64,000 nt of DNA from NCBI GenBank assembly GCA_020852175.1, contig JADZBH010000050.1, positions 1 through 64,000 on the forward strand. The letters are read 5' to 3'. Position 1 is the stretch's first letter. Each line of letters opens with the position of its first letter. The DNA is from Bryobacterales bacterium. Its GTDB lineage: Bacteria; Acidobacteriota; Terriglobia; Bryobacterales; Bryobacteraceae. This document shows, one piece after another, positions 43,524 to 53,600 of this stretch. A model generated the notes under the pieces. That model saw nothing but the letters and a program-made list of their open reading frames with translations. It was not told the DNA's origin and ran no database searches. A program made the translations under genes and the position numbers.

Positions 43524-44558
43524 CTAGGCCGCCACGATGGCCGGCTCGTGATTGATCTCCACCAGTTGGCCGCGGTTGCGCATGGAAAGCGTCGCCGCTT
43601 CCAATACCTGCACGACGGCCAGCCCGGCCTCGCCGCCCGTGATTGGCCTGGCCCCGTTCTCGATGCAATCGGCGAAGTGGCGGATCTCCACTCCCAGCGC
43701 CTCGGTCACCTCCAACTGCGGCGCGTACATATCGCCCGAGCGGTAGCCGATCATCGCCTGGTAGGTCGACTCCGGCCCGTTGGTCACCGTGATGCCCTTG
43801 TCGTAAACCTTCACCTTCTCGCTGTTTTCCATATCGTCGTAGACGATCATCCGGCTGGCTCCGCCAATCAGCGTCCGCCGCAGCTTCACCGGCGACAGCC
43901 AGTTCACGTTGATGTGGCCCAGCAGGTTGCCGCCGCAGAACACGGTCAGGTAGGCGATGTTCTCCGGGCCGCCCGTCACATGGCTCATGCCCGACGCCGT
44001 CACGGCCATCGCCTTGCAGTCCAGCACATAGTTCATGATCGACAGATCGTGCACCGCCAAATCCCAGATCACGTCCACGTCGCGCTGGAACAGGCCCAGG
44101 TTCACGCGCACGGAATCGTAATAGAGAATGTCGCCCAGGTCGCCCTTTTGCACCAGTTCGCGAATCTTCCGCACGGCGCCCGTATAGACAAAGGTGTGGT
44201 CCACCATCAGCGTCAGCTTGCGCTTGGCGGCTTCGTCGATCAGGCGCATGGCCTGTTCCGAAGTGGCCGTGATGGGCTTCTCCACCAACACATGCTTGCC
44301 GGCCTTCAACGCCGCCAGCGCCAGGTCGAAGTGCGCGAACACGGGCGTCGAAATCGCCACCGCGTCCACGTCCGGATCGTTGATCAGGCTGGCGGCGTCC
44401 TGCGTCACCTTCACGCCGGGAAAGCGCCGCTGCGCCGCCACCAGGCGGTCCTCACGCAGGTCGCTCACGCCCACCACGGTTGTACGTCCGGATTCGGAAA
44501 AGTTCCGGACCAGATTCGGCCCCCAATATCCGTAGCCGATCACAGCAGTCTTGATCAT
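43524..44558 (-). CDS. Gfo/Idh/MocA-family oxidoreductase, WbpB-like
   Basis: This 344-residue protein has an N-terminal Rossmann domain (TAVIGYGYWGPNLVRNFSES) and a C-terminal Gfo/Idh domain with the catalytic motif VEKPITAT. The substrate-side signature INVNWLSPVKLRR and the His in VHDLSIMNY fit the UDP-sugar 3-dehydrogenase branch that includes WbpB/WlbA. It would oxidise C3 of a UDP-N-acetylhexosaminuronate before transamination. It overlaps the acetyltransferase gene by four bases. The preceding UDP-GlcNAc 6-dehydrogenase is not in the window. Confidence 0.86.
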   Translation of the reverse strand: MIKTAVIGYGYWGPNLVRNFSESGRTTVVGVSDLREDRLVAAQRRFPGVKVTQDAASLINDPDVDAVAISTPVFAHFDLALAALKAGKHVLVEKPITATSEQAMRLIDEAAKRKLTLMVDHTFVYTGAVRKIRELVQKGDLGDILYYDSVRVNLGLFQRDVDVIWDLAVHDLSIMNYVLDCKAMAVTASGMSHVTGGPENIAYLTVFCGGNLLGHINVNWLSPVKLRRTLIGGASRMIVYDDMENSEKVKVYDKGITVTNGPESTYQAMIGYRSGDMYAPQLEVTEALGVEIRHFADCIENGARPITGGEAGLAVVQVLEAATLSMRNRGQLVEINHEPAIVAA

Positions 44559-45046
44559 GATTGTTTCTCCTCCTTGCGATGCCGCGTATCCCCGATTACT
44601 CGCGCCGGTACACCCGCCACGATGGCGTAGGCCGGAACGTCCTTGGTCACCACCGCGCCGGCTCCCACCATGGCGCCCTCGCCAATGGTGATCCCGGCCA
44701 GAATCGTCGAGTTGGAACCCAGCGACGCCCGTGCGCCAATCTCGGTGGGAACCACGCTCCAGTCGGCCTCGGTCTGTAGCGAGCCGTCGTCGTTCACGGC
44801 ACGCGGGAACAGATCGTTGGTGAACATGACGCCGTGCCCGACAAACACCCCATCACCCAGGCGTACGCCTTCGCATAAGAAACTATGGCTGGATACCTTG
44901 CAGTTGGCTCCGATATCGGCGCCTTTTTGAATCTCGACAAAAGCGCCAATCTTCGTGCCGGCGCCGATGCGGCATCCGTACAAATTCACCAGGTCCGGTT
45001 GAAAGATCCGTGCGCCTTCGCCGATCTCGACATTGGGAGCAATCAT
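44555..45046 (-). CDS. N-acetyltransferase of amino-uronate sugars, WbpD-like
   Basis: This 163-residue left-handed beta-helix enzyme opens with IAPNVEIGEGARIFQPDLVN, has VGHGVMFTNDLFPRA with the catalytic His-Asn region of the WbpD/WlbB family, and ends AGAVVTKDVPAYAIVAGVPA. WbpD acetylates the 3-amino group of UDP-GlcNAc(3NH2)A with acetyl-CoA. It is the first gene of the minus-strand sugar operon; no good Shine-Dalgarno is seen before its ATG. Confidence 0.87.
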   Translation of the reverse strand: MIAPNVEIGEGARIFQPDLVNLYGCRIGAGTKIGAFVEIQKGADIGANCKVSSHSFLCEGVRLGDGVFVGHGVMFTNDLFPRAVNDDGSLQTEADWSVVPTEIGARASLGSNSTILAGITIGEGAMVGAGAVVTKDVPAYAIVAGVPARVIGDTRHRKEEKQS

Positions 45047-45081
45047 AGGGTTTGTGACCGTGCGGTCGTCGTCCCATCAAA

Positions 45082-45098
45082 AGCATGTCGCCTACCAA
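45082..45098 (-). promoter_or_regulatory. Possible sigma54 promoter of the nucleotide-sugar operon
   Basis: On the minus strand TTGGTAGGCGACATGCT keeps GG and GC 10 bases apart and differs from the consensus at three positions. A transcript from about 45071 would leave a leader of about 25 bases before the ATG at 45046. Confidence 0.4.
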
Positions 45099-45235
45099 AT
45101 GCCCGTAAGCTTCCGGCGCCCCGTTGTAATGGAATGATTCAAATAGGTTTGTTGGTTTACCGCGGTTTGGCCTGGAAGAGCCGGAGCGCCGCCGCCCTCC
45201 CGGCGCCACCCCGGTACTGGCGAGTCCAGGGCACA

Positions 45236-45251
45236 ATTGGCAACGCTTGGG
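45236..45251 (+). repeat. 16-base motif shared by the two paralogous genes' upstream regions
   Basis: ATTGGCAACGCTTGGG here and ATTGGAAACGCTTGGG at 47514-47529 differ at one base. They lie about 180 and 165 bases before the starts at 45415 and 47678. It may be an activator site or a remnant of gene duplication. Confidence 0.45.
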
Positions 45252-45264
45252 AACTACGTTTCCC
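45249..45264. repeat. Inverted repeat GGGAA-N6-TTCCC
   Basis: A 5-base perfect inverted repeat overlapping the end of the 16-base shared motif. It resembles the palindrome at 36032-36049. Confidence 0.3.
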
Positions 45265-45414
45265 CATTTTTCGACCCGCCTGGCAAAACGCTGAAATTCG
45301 TCCGCGCAGACAGCCGTTCGGTCCGGTTTTGGCTATAATCACACAAGACGAGGGTGTGTAGACTTCTTCATATGCCTCGCCGATCCGCCTCCCCCACCGG
45401 CGTGATGTTGCTTC

Positions 45415-47310
45415 ATGATTGATCGCACGATCGCATATTTTCTGCTGGGCGCCGCCTTCCTGAACCTGGGCTTCGTCGCGGTCACGCGAGTGGACGACGC
45501 GGTTGCCTGGCAGCGCAACCCCGTGCTGGTCGTGGGTACGTCACGGAATCCCTTTTCCGCCTACTATTCGGAAATTCTCCGCACGGAGGGCTTCAACGGT
45601 GCGGGTTATTTGGATATCGACCATGTGGATGCCGCCGCGCTGGCTTCCCGCGATGTGGTGATCCTGGGCGAAACGGCTTTGACGCAGCCCCAGGCCGATC
45701 TCTTGATTGAATGGGTGTCGCGGGGCGGCCGTCTGATCGCCATGCGGCCAGACAAGCAGTTGGCGGGGCTGTTGGGACTCACACCCGCAGGCGGCGCCAT
45801 CGGCGAAGCCTACCTGGCGCCCGATGTCCAGCAACCGGCCCTGCGCGGCTTCCCGGCCGACACACTCCAAATACACGGTACGGCCGACCTCTATAAGGTG
45901 AACGGTACGGCGCAACTGGCCGCCCTCCAGGAGGAAGACGGCGCGCCCTCGTCCTATCCGGCCCTTACCTTGCGTTCCGCCGGATCCAAGGGCGGAATGG
46001 CCGCCGCGTTTACGTTCGACCTGGCCCGTTCGATTGTCTATACGCGCCAGGGGAACCCGGAATGGGCCGGCACCGAACGCGACGGCAAGGCCCCGATCCG
46101 CAGTAACGATCTCTTCTTTGGAGCCAAGGAAGGCGACCTCCAGCGCGACTGGGTGGACCGGCGCAAGATTGGCATCCCGCAGGCCGACGAGATGCAGCGC
46201 CTGCTGGCCAATCTCATCCTGCATATGAGCGCCGGACAAAAGCCCCTACCTCGCCTCTGGTATCTTCCCTTCGGCAAGAAGGCCGCGCTGGTGATGACCG
46301 GCGACGATCACGCTAACGGGGGCACCGCGGGCCGCTTCGACAGCTACATCGAGAAAAGCCCGGCGGGTTGCCGCGTTGACCGGTGGGAGTGCGTGCGCAG
46401 CACTTCCTATATTTATGTGGATACGCCGTTCACCGCTGAAGAGGCGCAGTACTATGACCGCAAGGGCTTCGAGGTGGCGCTCCACCTGCCGCTGGACTGC
46501 CAGAACTTCACGCACTTTACCCTGCGCGGACAACTGGCCTCCCAACTCCGCTTGTTCGCCCGCAAGTACAACTCGATTCCGCCGCCCGCCACCCTGCGCA
46601 CCGATTGCATCGTTTTCTCCGACTGGATCACGCAACCCACAGTGGAAGCGGCCAACGGCATCCGCCTTGATACGAACTACTACTATTGGCCGTCCACCTG
46701 GGTGAACGACCAGCCGGGGTATATGACAGGCTCCCTGCTGCCCATGCGGTTTGCCGGAGCCGATGGCTCCGTGGTGCACAACTACCAGGCCGCGACCCAG
46801 ATCACCGACGAATCCGGTCAGAGCTTTCCCTATACGCCGGACACACTGCTGGATTGGGCCGTGGGCCCGAAAGGCTACGCGGGCTTCGTGGTGGCGAATA
46901 TTCATACCGATCTGGCACTGGGCGTCCTGCAGGTGATCTCCGATACCGTGGTGGCCTCGGCTCAGCAACGCGGCGTGCCCGTCATCAGCGCCCGCCAGAT
47001 GCTGCAATGGGTGGAGGCGCGCGAACGAACGCAGTTCACCGATTACACCTGGGATGGCTCGACGCTCGGGTTTCAGGTGGCGCTATCGCCCGGAGCCGAG
47101 GGCGCCGAGGCCATGGTTCCGCGCGTTTCCGGGCGGCTCGGCGTGGCCTCGGTCACTGTGGATGGCGCACCCGTGCGGTTCCGCGAAGAGAGCTTTAGGG
47201 GAATTTCCTATGCCATTTTTCCGGTGGGCAATGGGGAATGTAAGGTCCTTTATCGCGCCGCCGCTGCGCCCGTGATGGCACAGCCAGCGTCCACCAGCCT
47301 GAGTGAATAG
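45415..47310 (+). CDS. Membrane-anchored GATase-like/NodB-like polysaccharide deacetylase homologue
   Basis: This 631-residue protein has an N-terminal signal anchor (about 7-25). Residues about 38-115 resemble a class I glutamine-amidotransferase-like fold without its nucleophile Cys (VLVVGTSRNPFSAYYSEILR, RLIAMRPDKQLAGLLGL). A NodB/CE4-like domain follows from about 280 (LPFGKKAALVMTGDDHANGG, VALHLPLDC, VVANIHTDLALG), keeping an Asp-Asp and His pattern that could bind metal. About 490-620 is a small beta domain. It closely resembles the N-terminal 600 residues of the giant protein downstream. The likely activity is removal of acyl groups from a surface polysaccharide, but the family is divergent and untested. 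Confidence 0.72.
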   Translation: MIDRTIAYFLLGAAFLNLGFVAVTRVDDAVAWQRNPVLVVGTSRNPFSAYYSEILRTEGFNGAGYLDIDHVDAAALASRDVVILGETALTQPQADLLIEWVSRGGRLIAMRPDKQLAGLLGLTPAGGAIGEAYLAPDVQQPALRGFPADTLQIHGTADLYKVNGTAQLAALQEEDGAPSSYPALTLRSAGSKGGMAAAFTFDLARSIVYTRQGNPEWAGTERDGKAPIRSNDLFFGAKEGDLQRDWVDRRKIGIPQADEMQRLLANLILHMSAGQKPLPRLWYLPFGKKAALVMTGDDHANGGTAGRFDSYIEKSPAGCRVDRWECVRSTSYIYVDTPFTAEEAQYYDRKGFEVALHLPLDCQNFTHFTLRGQLASQLRLFARKYNSIPPPATLRTDCIVFSDWITQPTVEAANGIRLDTNYYYWPSTWVNDQPGYMTGSLLPMRFAGADGSVVHNYQAATQITDESGQSFPYTPDTLLDWAVGPKGYAGFVVANIHTDLALGVLQVISDTVVASAQQRGVPVISARQMLQWVEARERTQFTDYTWDGSTLGFQVALSPGAEGAEAMVPRVSGRLGVASVTVDGAPVRFREESFRGISYAIFPVGNGECKVLYRAAAAPVMAQPASTSLSE

Positions 47311-47677
47311 GATCGGACAACACACAAAGCGCCGGCGTACCAGCACTCCGGTTTGTGGGTTCCGGTACTCCCGTAATCCCTCTGAAGTCCTGATTTGCAA
47401 GGGTTTTGAAGCACTCAGACCCTTTTCGTCGCGACCCGGTTCACGCGCCGCAGGCACAAATCGCACTGCCGCGACACTCCAGCCCGGCGCATCGAGAGCA
47501 AGGGAACGGCACTATTGGAAACGCTTGGGCAAACTTCTCAGGAATCTGTGACGGTTTTAGGGAAGGGACCTGAGAGCGGCTACCGACACGCTTTCCTAAC
47601 CTGCTGATAAAAAAGACGCGAAATTTTTGTTTCACCCCGGCCGGGTTGGTCCTCCACATGCTTTTCAGGGAACCACT
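47311..47677. other. Upstream region of the giant gene
   Basis: No gene is visible in these 367 bases. A 16-base motif shared with 45236-45251 lies at 47514. Within it TTGG and GC stand 10 bases apart, but the rest of a sigma54 promoter is poor. A Shine-Dalgarno AGGGA lies 7 bases before the GTG at 47678. Confidence 0.45.
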
Positions 47678-50600
47678 GTGAAAACTCGTGCGACCTTGTC
47701 AGTTCTATTCGGAGCTACCCTTCTCTGCACGGCGGCCCTGGCGCAGTCCAATCCCGTGCTCGTGGTGGGTACCACATCGAACGCGTTCACTTCCTACTAC
47801 ACGGAGATCGTGAGGGCCGAAGGGTTCAGCGGCGCCAGTTACGCCGACCTGACCACCGTGAACGCCTCCGTGCTGGCCAGCCGCGACGTCGTCATCCTGG
47901 GCGAGACGACGTTGACGGCGGCCCAGGTAACCATGTTTGCCGACTGGGTAGCGGCAGGCGGCAAACTGATCGCCATGCGGCCCGACAAGCAACTCGCCGG
48001 CCTGCTGGGCCTCACGTCCACGCCGAACACCCTGGCCGAGGGCTACCTGCTGATCAATACGTCGCAGGCGCCCGGCGCGGGGCTGGTGAGCCAGACAATT
48101 CAGTATCACGGCATGGCGGACCGGTACACGTTGAGCGGCGCGACGGCCGTGGCCACGTTGTACTCCACCTCGACGCTGGCTACCACGAACCCGGCGGTGA
48201 CAATCCGCAACGTGGGCGCGCTGGGCGGCCAGGCGGCGGCATTCACCTACGATCTGGCGCGGTCGATCGTTTACACGCGCCAGGGCAACCCGAACTGGGC
48301 CGGCACCGAGCGTGACGGCATTCCGCCGGTGCGCAGCAGCGACATGTTCTACGGCGCGTCGAGCACCGATCCCCAGCCCGACTATGTGAATCTGAGCAAG
48401 GTGGCCATTCCGCAGGCCGACGAACAACAGCGCCTGCTGGCCAACATGATTCTCTACATGAACCTGAGCAAGAAGCCGCTGCCCAGGCTCTGGTACTTCC
48501 CCTTCGGCAAGAAAGCAGCCGTGGTGATGACCGGCGACGATCATGCCAATGGCGGAACCAGCGGACGCTTCGACAGCCACATCGCCGCCAGCCCGGCCGG
48601 CTGCGTCGTGGACAACTGGGAGTGCATCCGCAGCACCTCCTATATCTACACCAGCACGCCGCTGACGCCCGCGCAGGCGCAGGCCTACAACGCCCAGGGC
48701 TTCGAACTCGGCGTCCACGTCACGACGGAGTGCCAGGACTACACGGCGAGCAGCATCGCGGCGACCTACGCAAGCGAACTCGCCGGTTTCGGCGCCAAGT
48801 ACACGACCATTCCCGCGCCGGTCACCAACCGGACTCACTGCATCGTTTTTTCGGACTGGTCCAGCCAGCCCGCGGTGGAAGCCGCCAACAACATCCGCCT
48901 CGATACGAACTATTACTATTGGCCGCCAGCCTGGGTGAACAACGTGCCCGGCTTCATGACCGGCTCCGGCCTGGCGATGCGCTTCGCGGACCTGAACGGG
49001 GCCTCTATCAATAATTATCAGGCCGCCACGCAGATGACCGACGAATCCGGCCAGAGCTTCCCCTATACCTCGGACACTCTGTTGGACCGCGCGATCGGTC
49101 CGGAAGGCTATTACGGCTACTTTGTCGCCAATATCCATACTGACAACGCCTTCGGCGTCCTGCAGGAGATGTCGGATGCCGTGGTGGCCTCGGCCAAGGC
49201 GCGCAACGTGCCTGTCATCAGCGCCAAACAACTGCTGCGCTGGCTGGATGGCCGTGAAGCCACCAGCTTCACCAACTACACCTGGAACGGCACGGCGCTT
49301 GGCTTTACGATATCGCTGGGAACGGGCGCCACGGGCGCCGAAGTGATGGTGCCGTCCACCTCGGCCAGCGGTTCTGTCTCGGGCGTCACCATCGGCGGCT
49401 CGCCGGTCACCTTCCGCACCGAAACCATCAAGGGAATTCAGTACGCGATCTTTCGCGCCGCCAGCGGCGTGGTGGCGGTCAACTACTCCTCCTCGGTGGT
49501 GTCTGTCTCGGTCGCTCCGCAGACGGTTTCGCTCAGCGCCGGGCAGTTTCAGAATTTCACGGGTACGGTGACCGGCGCCGCCGACACCTCCGTCACTTGG
49601 TCCATCAGCCCCGCGACCGGATCCCTCACCGTGCTGAACGCGACCTCGGTGCGCTACAACGCACCGGCCTCGGTTGCCGCCACGACGAACGTGACGGTCA
49701 CGGCCACCTCGGTGCAGGATCCGTCGAAGTCGGCCTCGGCCGTGGTGACGCTCAACCCCTCTGGCGGGCCGTCCAGCCCCAGCTTCACCGATACGACGGC
49801 CGCCGATTTCGGAGCCGGAACCGGTGTTTCCACTTACATCTCGGAGAAAGAGGATGGCGAGGTGCAGTCCCTGCCCGCCGCCGGCGCTGAGTTTTCCGGT
49901 TCGGCCCTGCCGGCTGGCTGGAACAGCGTGGTGTGGCAGGCGGGCGGCACGGCCACGGTCTCCGGCGGGGCGGTGCTGCTCAATAGCGCCCGCGCCGGCA
50001 CCGACGCCATTTATACGCAAGGAGGCGTCCTCGAATACTCGGCCACCTTCAGCACGGCCGCTTATCAGCACGCCGGCTTCAGCGTGGACTTGAGCACCGC
50101 ACCGTGGGCTATCTTCAGCACGGGCGAGGGCGGAGCGCTGTTCGCGCGGTCCCATGATGGCACGACACCGGTGGAAACCAACCTCGGGGCCAGCTATCTG
50201 GGAGCTCCTCATGTCTACCGCATCCAGTGGATCGCGGGCACGATCATCTACTCGATCGACGGCGTGCAGGTGGCCAGCCACGCCCTGAATATCGCCGCCT
50301 CCCTGCGGCCCATGTTCAGCAGTTTCCTGACCGGCGTCACGCCGCTGGCCGTGCAGTGGGCCCAATTGACGCCCTACGCCGCGCCGTCCACCTTTACCTC
50401 GCGCGTCCTTGACGCCGGCCTTGCTCTTCCCTGGAGTGTCGTGAACTGGACCGCCACTACGCCTGCCGGCACATCGCTCGCCATGAGCGTCCGCACAGGC
50501 AACGTGCCCGTGCCGGACGCCACCTGGAGCACCTTCAACGCCATCGCCAGTGGCGGCACGGTGGGCGTCACGGCGCGCTACCTGCAATATCAGGCACAAT

Positions 50601-53600
50601 TCACCTCCAGCGACGTGAATGTCACGGCGGCCTTGCGCAGCATCACCGTCAACACCACCGCGGCGATCGGCAACGTCTCCTCGGGCAACATCTCCTCCAC
50701 CGGCGCCACGCTTACCTGGACCACCACGGCGCCTTCGGATAGCCAGGCCGACTATGGCACGTTGATCTCCTACGGCTCCACGACGCCGCTCGATCCGAGC
50801 ATGGTCACCAACCACGCCGTCACGCTTTCCGGCCTCACGCCCAACACGCTTTACCACTTCCGCGTGAAGAGCCGCGACGCCCAGGGCGCGCTTCTGGTAT
50901 CCGACGACTACACCTTCACCACCTCGCCCTCGGCGTCCATCGTCATCACGGGCATTCAGGCGGCGGGCGTGGGCACGACGGCCAACGTCACCTGGACCAC
51001 GGACCGCGCTTCGGACTCGCGCGTCGACTTCGGCGCCACACCTTCGGCGCTGCCCTTCGTGGCCACCGGCACCACCGGCTCCACGGCCCACGCCGTGCAA
51101 CTCACCGGCCTTACTCCGGGCGTTCCGTACTATTTCCGCGTCACCTCGGCGGACGCCTTCGGCTCGTCCACCTCTCCCGCTCCTCCGGCCACGCTTTCCT
51201 TTGTTCCCTCCGATAACGTGCCTCCCGTGATCTCCGCCATCACCGCGACGCCTTCGGCCACTTCGGCGGTGGTCGCCTGGACCACCAACGAACTCTCCAA
51301 CAGCCGGGTGAATTACGGCGCCTCGGCGGGCGCGCTCAACCTGAGTGTCAATGACGCGGCCCTGGTCACCGCGCACAGCGTCACGCTGCCGGGCCTGACG
51401 GGCAACACAACCTATTACTACACGGTCACCTCGACGGATGCCTCGGGCAATCCGGCCACAGCGCCTGTCTCCCCGGCCAGCTTCACCACGCCGGACGGCA
51501 GCGCGCCCGCCATCACGGGCGTCGCGGTCGTGCCCGGCCTGCTCGGCGTCGCCACCGTGAAGTGGACCACGAACCGGGCCTCGAACTCGCGCATCGACTA
51601 CGGCACAACGGCGGGCAGCCTGCCGCTGAACGCGAGCGACGCGGCCATGACCACCACGCACACGCTGCGCCTCACCGGTCTGGCCCAGGGCCAGCGCTAC
51701 TACTTCCGGCTCTCCTCGACGGATGCGGCATCGCTCACCGGCGTCTACCCGGACGCCAACCTGCCCGCCGCCAGCTTCGTTGAAAACGCGCTGTCCTTGT
51801 GGAACGCCAGCACCACGCCGGCGGTGATTTCCGACCCCGATACTTCGCCTGTCGAACTCGGCGTGAAATTCACTTCGACATCGGCCGGAACGGCCGTGGG
51901 CATCGCCTTCTATAAAGGAGCGGCCAATACGGGAGCGCATACCGGCTCGATCTGGTCGGCCGCGGGTACGCTGCTGTCCACCGGCTCTTTCACGAACGAA
52001 ACGGCCAGCGGCTGGCAGCAGATGATGCTCAATACGCCGGTCGTTATCGCCGCCAACACCACCTACATCGTTTCCTACCGCGCCCCCAACGGACGCTACT
52101 CGGTGAATGAGAACTTCTTCGCCACGGGGCTCACCAACGGTCCGCTCACCGCGCCTGCCTCGGCCGGCGCGGGCGGCAACGGCACCTTCTCCTATGTCAT
52201 CGGCCAGGCGCCGCTCAGCACCTACAACGCCACGAACTACTGGGTGGACGTGGTGTTTCTCGACAACGTCGCCCCCGCCGTCTCCAACGTCGCGGCGGCT
52301 CCGGCGGCCACCTCGGCCACGGTCACCTGGACGACTAGCGAAGCCGCCAACGCCCTGGTGCAGTACGGCACGTCGGCTTCGAACCTGAACCTGACCGCTT
52401 CCACAGCCGCGTTCGCGACGGCGCAGAACGTACTGCTCACCGGGTTGACGGCGAACACCACTTATTACTACCGCGTGGTTTCGGCCGACACGGCGGGCAA
52501 CGCCACCGAATTTCCCCTTACGCCAGCCGTGCCGAATTCGTTCACCACACAGGCCGCCGTGGCTCTGAACATCACCGGCGTCACCGCCGTGGCCGGTTCC
52601 ACCAGCGCCATCGTCACCTGGGCGACGAACGTCATCGCCAACTCGCGCGTCGATTATGGCACCAGCGCGACGACGCTGAACCTGTCCGCCAATGACGCCG
52701 CCAATGTCACCGGCCATTCGGTGACGCTGAACGGGCTGACCCCGGCTACCACCTACTACTTCCGCGTCACCTCCACGGAGCCTGGCGGAGCCACGCTTAC
52801 CTCGCCCGCCGCGCCGCAACCGGCCGCGAGCTTTCTTACGAATCCGGGCTCGCCCGGCGGCGGCAACCCGCCCAGCGAGTGGGACATCTCCGGATCGGGC
52901 GATGCGAACCTTCAGGGCTTCTCCACCGAAATCAGCTATAACCTCGGCGAAACGGCCCGGTTCAAGATCAAGTCGAACGCCAGTTCCTATCGCATCGACA
53001 TCTACCGCCTGGGTTACTACGGCGGCAATGGAGCCACCTTCATCGCCACGGTGAACCCCAGCGTCGCGTTACCGCAAAGCCAGCCCAACTGTCTGTCGGA
53101 GCCCTCGACGGGCCTGATCGACTGCGGCAACTGGGCCGAATCGGCTTCGTGGGCGATTCCCGCCAACGCCAAGTCGGGCGTGTACGTGGCCAAGCTTGTC
53201 CGCCTGTCCGGCGGCACGGGTTCCAGCCACATCGTCTTCGTGGTACGCGATGACGCCAGCACGGCTCAAATCGTTTTCCAGACCTCGGACACCACCTGGC
53301 AGGCCTACAACGAATACGGCGGCAACAGCCTGTACACCGGGTCGCCGGCCGGCCGCGCCTATAAAGTCAGTTACAACCGGCCGTTCATCACGCGCGGCAA
53401 CTCGGCGCAGGACTGGGTGTTCAACGCTGAATACCCGATGATCCGCTGGCTGGAAGCCAACGGGTACGATGTCACCTACATCGCCGGCGTCGATGCGGAC
53501 CGCCGCGGCAATCTGCTCACCAACCACAAGATCTTCATGTCGGTGGGCCACGACGAATACTGGTCAGGTACGCAGCGCGCCAATGTGGAGGCGGCGCGCG

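Larger units (their letters stand above)
45047..45414. other. Divergent promoter region of sugar operon and NodB-like gene
   Basis: No gene is visible in these 368 bases. The region contains a possible sigma54 site for the minus strand (45082-45098), a motif shared with the region before the giant gene (45236-45251), an overlapping inverted repeat GGGAA-N6-TTCCC (45249-45264), and a lone TATAAT at 45334 without a recognisable -35. Confidence 0.5.

Noticed and set aside
45334..45339. TATAAT before the 45415 gene as a sigma70 promoter
   Set aside because: No -35 element at 16-18 bases upstream and no extended -10, so it is not listed as a promoter.
47515..47531. TTGG-N10-GC before the giant gene as a sigma54 promoter
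   Set aside because: Spacing fits, but five other conserved positions fail. It was kept only as part of the motif shared with 45236.
47705..52819. A minus-strand open frame of 1,704 codons opposite the giant gene
   Set aside because: Its translation is Arg/Gly/His-rich with no domain, while the plus-strand frame has a signal peptide and recognisable repeats. Long antisense frames are expected from biased third-codon bases in GC-rich DNA. The 840-codon antisense frame at 53564-56086 is the same effect.
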